A DNA stretch of 16,715 nt from the NCBI GenBank assembly GCA_028712345.1, contig JAQTQF010000009.1, positions 1-16,715 on the forward strand. Direction: 5' to 3'. This document shows, in pieces, positions 1-6,079 of this stretch. The notes under the pieces were generated by a model. The model saw nothing but the letters and a program-made list of their open reading frames with translations, searched no databases and was not told where the DNA came from. The translations under genes were made by a program, and so were the position numbers. The DNA comes from Phycisphaerae bacterium. Lineage in GTDB: Bacteria; Planctomycetota; Phycisphaerae; Sedimentisphaerales; UBA12454. Numbering within the stretch: the stretch's first letter is position 1; each line of letters opens with the position of its first letter.

Positions 1-834
1 TAGTCTTGGTGAAAGCTCTTCGAGCGAGGCCTGGGGGTGCTCGTCGCAGGCGAATTCTTCGCTGTAAACAATGTCTCTCCACTGGCCGGTGCCTCCGTTT
101 TTTTTATCCTCCGTCGGCGTCTGAACCATAACAAATACGACGCCTTCGCCGAGCTTTATGGCAGTTTCAACCGAATCGGCAAGACGAACTCTGATGGTAC
201 TATTCATAATGAGTCTGTCGACAACAACGGCGATATCGTGTTTTTTGTTTTTATCAAGCTTCGGAAGATTCTTGACATCGCAAATAGTTCCGTCAACTCT
301 GAGTCGAACGAAACCCTCCCGCTGGATTCTGATGAAAACATCTTTGTGTTCGCCCTTTTGGCCTCTAATAAGCGGAGCACAAATCTGGATTTTCGTATCG
401 GCAGGCAGTAACATTATATTGTCAACAATCTGCGAGGCGTGCTGACTGTCTATTTCTCTGCCGCAAACCCAGCAGTGAGGCGTACCCGTGCGGGCGAAAA
501 GCAGACGGCAGTAATCATATATTTCGGTCGTAGTGGCAACGGTCGAACGGGGATTGCTTGCCGAGCTTCTCTGCTCAATGGCAATTGTCGGCGGCAGGCC
601 TTCGATGTTTTCAACTTCGGGCTTCTGCATCTGTTCGAGAAATTGTCTTGCGTATGCGCTTAATGACTCGACATATTTTCTCTGCCCCTCGGCATATATC
701 GTATCGAACGCCAGAGAGCTTTTACCCGAGCCGCTTATGCCCGTAATAACGACGAATTTATCGCGAGGAATTTCAACATTAATCCCTTTGAGATTATGCT
801 GGCTGGCGCCGGTTATTATGATCGATTTTTGCAT
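1..834 (-). CDS. uvrA: Excinuclease ABC subunit A (UvrA), N-terminal part
   Basis: UvrA is the ATP-dependent damage sensor of nucleotide excision repair. It loads UvrB onto lesions as a UvrA2B2 complex. Reading the minus strand from ATG at 834 gives 278 residues with no stop before the window edge, so only the N-terminal third is present. Visible family marks are the start MQKSIIITGASQHNLKGI, a Walker A motif GISGSGKS at residues 32-39, the following block SLAFDTIYAEGQRKYVESLS, and the NPRSTVATTTEIYDY block. The ATG is preceded by a purine-rich ribosome site (GAAGGAAAAG). The first zinc module starts as Cys-Asp-Glu-His where E. coli has Cys-x-x-Cys; its second half is outside the window. The gene is separated from the large cluster by 271 bp and probably has its own promoter. 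Identity is very secure. Confidence 0.97.
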   Translation of the reverse strand, partial: MQKSIIITGASQHNLKGINVEIPRDKFVVITGISGSGKSSLAFDTIYAEGQRKYVESLSAYARQFLEQMQKPEVENIEGLPPTIAIEQRSSASNPRSTVATTTEIYDYCRLLFARTGTPHCWVCGREIDSQHASQIVDNIMLLPADTKIQICAPLIRGQKGEHKDVFIRIQREGFVRLRVDGTICDVKNLPKLDKNKKHDIAVVVDRLIMNSTIRVRLADSVETAIKLGEGVVFVMVQTPTEDKKNGGTGQWRDIVYSEEFACDEHPQASLEELSPRL

Positions 835-898
835 TACTTTTCCTTCTTCTTAGCTTTGGGCTCTGCCTGCAGAAAATTCGCAATAAGCCAATTTGGAC

Positions 899-926
899 AT
901 TGTACCACAAGCAGGCAATAAGTAAA
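899..926 (-). promoter_or_regulatory. Candidate sigma-70 promoter of uvrA
   Basis: On the minus strand a -35-like TTTACT (921-926, 4 of 6 consensus bases) is followed after 16 bp by a -10-like TACAAT (899-904, 5 of 6). Transcription would start near 892, leaving a leader of about 58 nt before the uvrA ATG at 834. The region is AT-rich and non-coding, which raises the chance of random matches. No LexA-type operator was recognised around it. Confidence 0.35.
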
Positions 927-1053
927 ATACTTTTATTTGGGCGTAACTTGCAGCTATATGTAAACAAAGGACTTATGCAACTGGAATGTTAATACGAAAA
1001 ACATAGAGGGTTATTAGTCACGAATTAACACAAATATACACTAAGGTGTTTTT

Positions 1054-1085
1054 GGCCGCTCATTTAGATTAGCGGCTCTGTTTTT
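1054..1085. other. Intergenic hairpin after the large cluster, possible terminator
   Basis: An inverted repeat GCCGCT (1055-1060) / AGCGGC (1071-1076), extendable by a G-T pair, has a 10-nt loop and lies about 29 nt past the stop codon of the oxidoreductase gene. A T-run (1081-1085) follows it on the plus strand only. The only genes seen nearby are on the minus strand, where the stem is followed by CAAAAACACC and no T tract. It may still mark the 3' end of the long minus-strand transcript, but it is not a textbook intrinsic terminator for that direction. Confidence 0.4.
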
Positions 1086-1105
1086 ACGCTTATCAGAGGT
1101 CGTCT

Positions 1106-2122
1106 TTAATCCCAGGGGTGTTCTTTAAGAGATTTTAGAATTGCCTCTGCACACTCAAGCGCAGCTAAGCCTTCCTCTGCGGTAACTTCCGGTCTTGCGG
1201 AGGTATCAATGATGGAATTTAAAAACGCTTCCTGTTCGACCCGCAGCGGTTCTCTGTCATCAATGTCAAGATGTTCTATATGCAGCAGGTCGGGCCAATT
1301 GACCCCTGAAAAATCGAAATCACCCTGCTGCTGCTTTTCCTTGACCCACTTGACGGCGTCAACATTAGGGTCTGCTTTTATGACAAGGCCCTCTTTTTTG
1401 AGAAAATCGAGACTCAGATATGCCTGCCTGCTGAAGAGTCTTATCTTCCTCACTGTCTTCAGCGCAAGCCTTGAAGCGGTAATATTGGCAATGCAGCCGT
1501 TTTGAAAAGTGATTCTTGCGTTGGAGATGTCTTCGTTATCACCTATGACATTCACGCCTGCGGCATCTACTTTGGCAATTTTACTCTGGGCAAGAGCGAG
1601 AATAATATCGATATCGTGAATCATCATATCGAATACGACGCCGATGTCAGTTGAGCGGAACGAGTATGGACTTATTCGGGTCGCTTCGATAAATTTCGGT
1701 TCAATTTCGAGCCTTTTCATCGCCTGAACAACGGGATTGCACCTCTCGGAATGTCCGACAGCAACGATCGTCTGATTTTCTTTAGCAAGAGCGACTATTT
1801 TCTCGCCCTCGGCGGAACTTGCGGCAAGAGGTTTTTCTATAAGGACCGGAATCTTATTGCTGATTAAGACCTCAGCGATTGCAAGATGGCTTTTCGTTGG
1901 CGCCGATATTGTTACAGCATCGACTTTGCCAATCAAATCTTTGACATTGGTAAAATATTCGCACTTATATTCCTTAGCGAGCTTCTTCGCTTTATCTTCC
2001 TGGACATCGACAATCGCGACAAGTTTGTTTTGCGACAGTTTGCGCAGAACCTTGGCGTGAATGCCGCCCATTTTTCCGGCGCCGACTATGGCTGTACGAA
2101 GCGGTGTATCGTGATGAGTCAT
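1106..2122 (-). CDS. Gfo/Idh/MocA-family oxidoreductase, UDP-GlcNAc 3-dehydrogenase-like
   Basis: NAD(P)-dependent sugar oxidoreductase of 338 residues. The Rossmann glycine motif GAGKMG lies at residues 14-19, the family EKP signature at 96-98, GHSERCNP at 123-130 and DMMIHDIDI at 165-173. The last two resemble the GHxERFNP and HDIDI blocks of UDP-N-acetylglucosamine 3-dehydrogenase (GnnA-like) proteins. In some bacteria GnnA and the aminotransferase GnnB convert UDP-GlcNAc into a 3-amino sugar that LpxA then N-acylates; a similar oxidoreductase occurs in the lpx clusters of Geobacter-like bacteria. The gene begins 2 bp after the lpxA stop, which argues for translational coupling. An upstream in-frame extension of 25 residues exists (from 2197) but would overlap lpxA by 73 bp; ATG at 2122 starts just before the Rossmann fold and is preferred. 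The family is secure. The exact substrate is inference, and no gnnB is visible here. Confidence 0.85.
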   Translation of the reverse strand: MTHHDTPLRTAIVGAGKMGGIHAKVLRKLSQNKLVAIVDVQEDKAKKLAKEYKCEYFTNVKDLIGKVDAVTISAPTKSHLAIAEVLISNKIPVLIEKPLAASSAEGEKIVALAKENQTIVAVGHSERCNPVVQAMKRLEIEPKFIEATRISPYSFRSTDIGVVFDMMIHDIDIILALAQSKIAKVDAAGVNVIGDNEDISNARITFQNGCIANITASRLALKTVRKIRLFSRQAYLSLDFLKKEGLVIKADPNVDAVKWVKEKQQQGDFDFSGVNWPDLLHIEHLDIDDREPLRVEQEAFLNSIIDTSARPEVTAEEGLAALECAEAILKSLKEHPWD

Positions 2123-2124
2123 TT

Positions 2125-2937
2125 TTACTCTTTTCTTCTCGAAGCTTCGAGAAATCTTCCGAATCTGTGTTTGCTGCTGTTTATAATAGCCTGACACATC
2201 GCCCCGGCATTTTCATCAAGGCTGTCGCTGGCGATAAGCGTTGTGGCGTTTTGCAGCAGTGGAGTTTTTGACCTGAACAGCAATCTGTAAACTTCGTCAA
2301 TCTCTTTTTGCTGTTCTTCGGTCAGGCCGGCTCTCATAAGACCTCGTTTGTTTATGCCGCGAATCTCGGGCGGATAGTGGCCGCTGACGATAACGAATGG
2401 CGGTACATCGTGGTTGAGGCCTGCAAAGGCAGCGGCATAAGCCCATTTTCCGATTGTCGTGAACTGATGAATCTGCACCGTACCGCTAAGCCAGGCGCCC
2501 GTTTCAATTTTGCAGTGTCCGCTCACCTGTGTATTATTGCTGAGAACCACCTTGTCTTCGATTATACAATCATGGCCGATGTGAACGCCAATCATAATCA
2601 GGTTGCCGCTACCGATTTTTGTAATACTATCATGATAGATACTCGGATGAATGGTTACAAATTCCCTGATGATGTTTTCATTTCCGATCTCAATTTTTCC
2701 GAATTTGGTATCCGGCTTTGCGCCAAGCATCTGCGGATTTCTGCCGATGACACAGTTCGGATAAAATATATTTTTTTCGCCGACTTTTACATCTTTTCCG
2801 ATTACGACATTCGCGTCAAAGACGCAGCCGGAGCCGATTTGAGCTCTTTCGTCGATGAAACAATTCGGGCCTATCACGACATCGCTGCCGATTTGGGCGC
2901 TTGATTCAATTACCGCCGTAGGGTGTATTTTACTCAT
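2125..2937 (-). CDS. lpxA: UDP-N-acetylglucosamine O-acyltransferase LpxA
   Basis: First enzyme of lipid A synthesis: it transfers a 3-hydroxyacyl chain from acyl carrier protein to UDP-GlcNAc in the cytoplasm. The 270-residue length is close to the E. coli protein (262). The N-terminal two thirds is a left-handed beta helix of hexapeptide repeats (for example AQIGSG, VVIGKD). The HIGHDC motif at 119-124 places the catalytic base at His122 (E. coli His125). TIH at 95-97 and QIHQF at 155-159 also match. The C-terminal part from about residue 190 is the helical domain. By hand alignment the acyl-chain ruler position (Gly173 in E. coli) is Ala170 here. ATG at 2937 is preceded by AGGAAAG. The gene follows lpxC-fabZ after 70 bp. 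Whether it acts on UDP-GlcNAc or its 3-amino analogue is open, given the dehydrogenase-like gene next door. Confidence 0.96.
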   Translation of the reverse strand: MSKIHPTAVIESSAQIGSDVVIGPNCFIDERAQIGSGCVFDANVVIGKDVKVGEKNIFYPNCVIGRNPQMLGAKPDTKFGKIEIGNENIIREFVTIHPSIYHDSITKIGSGNLIMIGVHIGHDCIIEDKVVLSNNTQVSGHCKIETGAWLSGTVQIHQFTTIGKWAYAAAFAGLNHDVPPFVIVSGHYPPEIRGINKRGLMRAGLTEEQQKEIDEVYRLLFRSKTPLLQNATTLIASDSLDENAGAMCQAIINSSKHRFGRFLEASRRKE

Positions 2938-2970
2938 TATCTTCTTTCCTGAAAAACATTACTAAACAAT

Positions 2971-2987
2971 CCGTCCACCATGGACGG
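2971..2987. repeat. Intercistronic perfect hairpin between lpxC-fabZ and lpxA
   Basis: CCGTCCA (2971-2977), a 3-nt spacer, then TGGACGG (2981-2987) forms a perfect 7-bp inverted repeat in the 70-bp gap, the widest between protein genes in the cluster. On the transcribed (minus) strand it lies about 20 nt after the lpxC-fabZ stop and is followed by ATTGTTTAG, not a true T tract. It could stabilise the upstream mRNA segment or cause partial termination before lpxA. Confidence 0.4.
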
Positions 2988-3007
2988 GAGCCAAAATTTT
3001 AATTTTT

Positions 3008-4318
3008 TTATACCGAATCGTCGTCCACCAGCATAAACATTATCTGTGCCTCTGCTGCAAGGCTGCTGCCGACGAGAGCCTGACATTTACAAACTGCCGT
3101 TTTGCTTCGGACTCTTACGGTTTCCGATGTAAGAATAAGCTGGTCGCCGGGCACAACTGATTTTCTGATTCTAACATGGTCCATTCCGAGCAGAACCGCC
3201 AGCCTGCCGGTATGCTCAAGCTTTTGCGCAAAGAGCAGACCTGAAACCTGCGCCATTGCTTCGAGAATGAGGACACCCGGCATTATGGGCGTACCAGGGA
3301 AATGCCCCTGAAAAAAGAGTTCGTTAAATGTAACATTTTTTATTCCCTTTATAGCCGTGGTGCCGTTGATTTCGATAACTTTATCCACGAGCAAAAAAGG
3401 GTAACGATGCGGCAGTATTTTCTGAATTTTACGGATATCAAGCAGCGCATCGGTTCCGGTCCTGCTGCTTCTTTCATGATGTTCGGCCATTTCGAGCAGT
3501 TTTGCCGCAAGTTGCTGATTGAGATTGTGCCCGCTTTTATATGCTACTATCCGACCGGTCAATCTTCTGCCGACGAGCGATATATCACCGATTAAATCGA
3601 CTATTTTGTGCCTGACGCATTCGTCTGGAAAGCGAAAACTGTTTTTAATCGGCCCATCCGAGCTTATAACAAGTATTTCTTTTGGGCTAAGATGCGTACC
3701 TATACCGTGAGATTGAAACATCTTGGCCTCAGCTTCAAGCAGAAATGTTCTGGCCGGAGCAAGATTGTTTTCAAAATATTCCGTACTCAGACTACAGGTT
3801 AGAAGCTGTCTTCCTATACCGGTGTGTTTTGTATAATCCATATCATAGGTAATCTCAAGACTGTCGCCATCGGCAGGCAGGGCATATATCGAAGAGCCGG
3901 CCTGGTTAATGCAAATCGTTTCGGTTATTGCAAATTCTTTTCGAGGTTTCTGCTGATCGAAGTATCCGCATTTTTTCAATGCCTTGAAAAATTCCCAGCT
4001 TCCGCCGTCAAAACCAGGCAGTTCAGGCGCGCTGACTTCGACAATAATATTATCAATTTCCAGTGCGTTGATCGCAGCCATACAGTGTTCGACTGTCTCG
4101 ATGAAGACCTGGCCGTTTTTCAGAGCGGTTCTTCTGTTGCGTTCAGCAACATTTTTGATATTCGCTTCGATTCGCACGGGAACATCGAGGTCTGTCCGAA
4201 CAAAAACAACACCGGTATCGACGGCAGCCGGGGCAAATTTTATTTTTGACTCAACCCCGCTGAACATACCCCTGCCGGCGAGTTTCGCTTCCTCAGCTAT
4301 TGTTCTTTGAGGCTTCAA
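3008..4318 (-). CDS. lpxC-fabZ: Bifunctional LpxC-FabZ: UDP-3-O-acyl-GlcNAc deacetylase fused to 3-hydroxyacyl-ACP dehydratase
   Basis: A 436-residue fusion. Residues 1 to about 285 are LpxC, the zinc-dependent deacetylase that commits the pathway to lipid A. Glu77-His78 (VEHCMAA), His237 and Asp241 (RHKIVDLIGD) match the E. coli catalytic Glu78 and zinc ligands His79, His238 and Asp242. His264 (KSGHNL) matches the general acid. Residues from about 292 are FabZ, which dehydrates 3-hydroxyacyl-ACP in fatty acid elongation: LPHRYPFLLVDK, then the catalytic His339 in GHFPGTP and Glu353 in LILEAMAQ. Both halves look active. LpxC and FabZ compete for the same 3-hydroxyacyl pool, so a fusion would fix their ratio. 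Such fusions are known in Bacteroidetes and some PVC bacteria. ATG at 4318 overlaps the end of lpxD by 26 nt, with AAGGAT upstream. The start MKPQRT aligns with the usual LpxC N-terminus. Confidence 0.97.
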   Translation of the reverse strand: MKPQRTIAEEAKLAGRGMFSGVESKIKFAPAAVDTGVVFVRTDLDVPVRIEANIKNVAERNRRTALKNGQVFIETVEHCMAAINALEIDNIIVEVSAPELPGFDGGSWEFFKALKKCGYFDQQKPRKEFAITETICINQAGSSIYALPADGDSLEITYDMDYTKHTGIGRQLLTCSLSTEYFENNLAPARTFLLEAEAKMFQSHGIGTHLSPKEILVISSDGPIKNSFRFPDECVRHKIVDLIGDISLVGRRLTGRIVAYKSGHNLNQQLAAKLLEMAEHHERSSRTGTDALLDIRKIQKILPHRYPFLLVDKVIEINGTTAIKGIKNVTFNELFFQGHFPGTPIMPGVLILEAMAQVSGLLFAQKLEHTGRLAVLLGMDHVRIRKSVVPGDQLILTSETVRVRSKTAVCKCQALVGSSLAAEAQIMFMLVDDDSV

Positions 4319-5348
4319 TCGCTTCTATCCTTTTGGCAAGCTGTTTGAGCTGTTTATACATTTCAGGCAATTTTCGTTCAACAACGAACTGCTTTACCTT
4401 TTCCTTGATATCTGTGGCGGGCGAGCCGAGCACCTGCAGACCGGCAGGAACATCATTCATAACACCGGCCTGGGCGCCAACCTGAACACCGTCGCCGATA
4501 GTCATATGGTCTTTCACTCCGGCCTGGCCGGCAAGCACGACACCGTTGCCGAGTTTAGTACTGCCTGCAATACCGACCTGTCCAACAAGCAGACAACATT
4601 TACCGATTGTTACATTATGCGCCACATGAACAAGATTGTCTATTTTTGTGCCTGCGCCAATGAGCGTGTTTCCAAATTTCGCCCTGTCAACGCAGGAGTT
4701 TGCGCCGATTTCGACACAATCTTCTATAATCACTCCGCCGGTATGCGGAATAAGCTGATGGCTGCCGTCGATAAAATAATATCCGAACCCCATCGCACCG
4801 ATGGCGCAGTTGGCGGCAATCACGCAATTGTTTCCTATTTTGCAGTTATGATAAATTACAACATTATCTTCAATGCGACAGTTTTTTCCAATGATAGAAT
4901 TTTCGCCGATTTTGACGCCTGCACCGATTACGGAATTTTCACCGATTTTGGCGCCGCTTCTTATATAAGCAGAAGGACCTACCGATGCGGTCGAAGCGAC
5001 TGAAGCATTTTGTTCTACGATTGCGTTTTTGTGTATGCCGGGCTCGACAGGCGCCAAATTAGGCACAAATTCCTTCAATACGGCAATTAGCGCCTTTTCG
5101 ACATTATCAACGACAAGCAGCGGTATACTCGTTTCGACCTTTTTGCCAACAATAATCGCTCCGGCTTTGCAGCCGGTAATTTTGTCCAGCAGCTTTTCAT
5201 CTGATGCAAAAGTTATGCTGTCCGGCGTTGCTGATTCAAATGGAACAACTTTACAGATTTCGGCCTCTCCGCTGCCGAGGAGCTTAGCGTCGGCTATCTC
5301 AGCAAGCCGCTGAACCGTATATTTTACTTGTAATGCTTCTACTGCCAT
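4293..5348 (-). CDS. lpxD: UDP-3-O-acylglucosamine N-acyltransferase LpxD
   Basis: Third acyltransfer-pathway enzyme of lipid A: it N-acylates the deacetylated product of LpxC using 3-hydroxyacyl-ACP. It has 351 residues (E. coli 341). An N-terminal uridine-binding domain spans about 1-100 (SITFASDEKLL). The hexapeptide beta helix spans about 105-305. NLVHVAHNVTIG at 238-249 contains His241 and His244; His244 matches catalytic His239 of E. coli. The C-terminus (about 313-345) is a charged helix typical of LpxD trimers. ATG at 5348 has only a weak ribosome site (GGATTTTAGACG). It lies 55 bp after ompH, as in the bamA-skp-lpxD order of E. coli, and its end overlaps lpxC-fabZ by 26 nt. Well supported. 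Confidence 0.97.
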   Translation of the reverse strand: MAVEALQVKYTVQRLAEIADAKLLGSGEAEICKVVPFESATPDSITFASDEKLLDKITGCKAGAIIVGKKVETSIPLLVVDNVEKALIAVLKEFVPNLAPVEPGIHKNAIVEQNASVASTASVGPSAYIRSGAKIGENSVIGAGVKIGENSIIGKNCRIEDNVVIYHNCKIGNNCVIAANCAIGAMGFGYYFIDGSHQLIPHTGGVIIEDCVEIGANSCVDRAKFGNTLIGAGTKIDNLVHVAHNVTIGKCCLLVGQVGIAGSTKLGNGVVLAGQAGVKDHMTIGDGVQVGAQAGVMNDVPAGLQVLGSPATDIKEKVKQFVVERKLPEMYKQLKQLAKRIEAIEASKNNS

Positions 5349-5403
5349 CGTCTAAAATCCATCGATCTGAAAATCGATTCCTGAATTTTTTCACTTTTAT
5401 TTT

Positions 5404-6033
5404 TTAGTTTTTTAACTGCGGATTCGCCTTGTCCATAGAGACCAGCACTTCGGCGGTAAGGTCGAGATCCGGATTGAAATAAAGCAGCTTATGCGTCTTG
5501 GTCGTCAGAACCAGTTCCGTAGGACTTTGCGCAGGAGCGGAATTATCGGGGCCGCTGAGATAATTATCATCCCTGCTGAGAATTATATCAAAGCCCTTTT
5601 CCTTCGCTATAGAGGTAATTACTTCGAGTATTTTGCGATAAATTTTTTCCTTACCCTGCATTTCCTTTACGGTAATTTCCTGCTGATAAAATTCCTTTTG
5701 CGCATCAAGCTGCGCTTGTTTCAGTATCAGCGATTGCATCAGGTCAAGATAATCATCGCTGTTTTCTTTCCTTTTGCTCATCGCCATTCTATCAATGTTA
5801 ATTTCCTCTTCGAGTTTTTTCAGTTCGGCGAATCTTTTATCACCATGGTCGGTAAGTTCTTTTTCAATCGCCGTCTTCATTGCGCATTTTTCAAAAACTT
5901 CCTTTACGCTTACCACGCCGACCTTGGGCGGTGCAATCAGCTTATCTTTAGCGGCTTGAGAATATTGAATGCCTATAATCGCAAGAGCCGCTGCCGCCAG
6001 CAAAACCATCGTAACAAATCCTGTTTTTTTCAT
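5404..6033 (-). CDS. ompH: OmpH/Skp-family periplasmic chaperone
   Basis: Predicted periplasmic chaperone that holds unfolded outer-membrane proteins for BamA. It has 209 residues. Residues 1 to about 28 form a signal peptide (MKKTGFV, then an Ala/Leu/Ile-rich core, ending near SQAA). VGVVSVKEVFEKC at 38-50 is the family beta-strand/helix start. Residues about 52-145 are charged and heptad-rich, fitting the coiled-coil tentacles. LLYFNPDLDLTAEVL at 183-197 matches the usual Skp/OmpH ending. The frame is open to a GTG at 6054, but ATG at 6033 begins a clean signal peptide and has AAAGG upstream, so it is preferred. That ribosome site lies in the last, degraded unit of a heptanucleotide array filling the gap to bamA. 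Identity rests on family features and position directly after bamA. Confidence 0.9.
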   Translation of the reverse strand: MKKTGFVTMVLLAAAALAIIGIQYSQAAKDKLIAPPKVGVVSVKEVFEKCAMKTAIEKELTDHGDKRFAELKKLEEEINIDRMAMSKRKENSDDYLDLMQSLILKQAQLDAQKEFYQQEITVKEMQGKEKIYRKILEVITSIAKEKGFDIILSRDDNYLSGPDNSAPAQSPTELVLTTKTHKLLYFNPDLDLTAEVLVSMDKANPQLKN

Positions 6034-6044
6034 AACACGCCTTT

Positions 6045-6079
6045 CGCTATTCACTATTCACTATTTACTATTCACTATT
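6045..6079 (-). repeat. Heptanucleotide tandem array between bamA and ompH
   Basis: On the minus strand five 7-nt units follow one another without gaps: AATAGTG, AATAGTA, AATAGTG, AATAGTG, AATAGCG. A sixth, more degraded unit AAAGGCG (6038-6044) carries the ompH ribosome binding site. The array begins inside the bamA TAA stop codon and fills nearly the whole 45-bp gap. The 7-nt unit is not a multiple of three and is not part of either coding sequence as assigned. Confidence 0.85.

Noticed and set aside
2122..2197. Longer start for the oxidoreductase inside lpxA
   Set aside because: The extra 25 residues are basic and polar, lie before the Rossmann fold and would overlap lpxA by 73 bp; ATG 2122 sits right after the lpxA stop.
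2308..2904. 198-codon open frame opposite lpxA
   Set aside because: It mirrors the hexapeptide-repeat coding pattern of lpxA and has no independent support.
4440..5030. 18-nt periodic DNA pattern with recurrent CCGATTTT-like blocks in lpxD (and similarly in lpxA)
   Set aside because: The period follows from the six-residue repeats of the left-handed beta helix, so it is protein structure and not a DNA repeat or CRISPR-like array.
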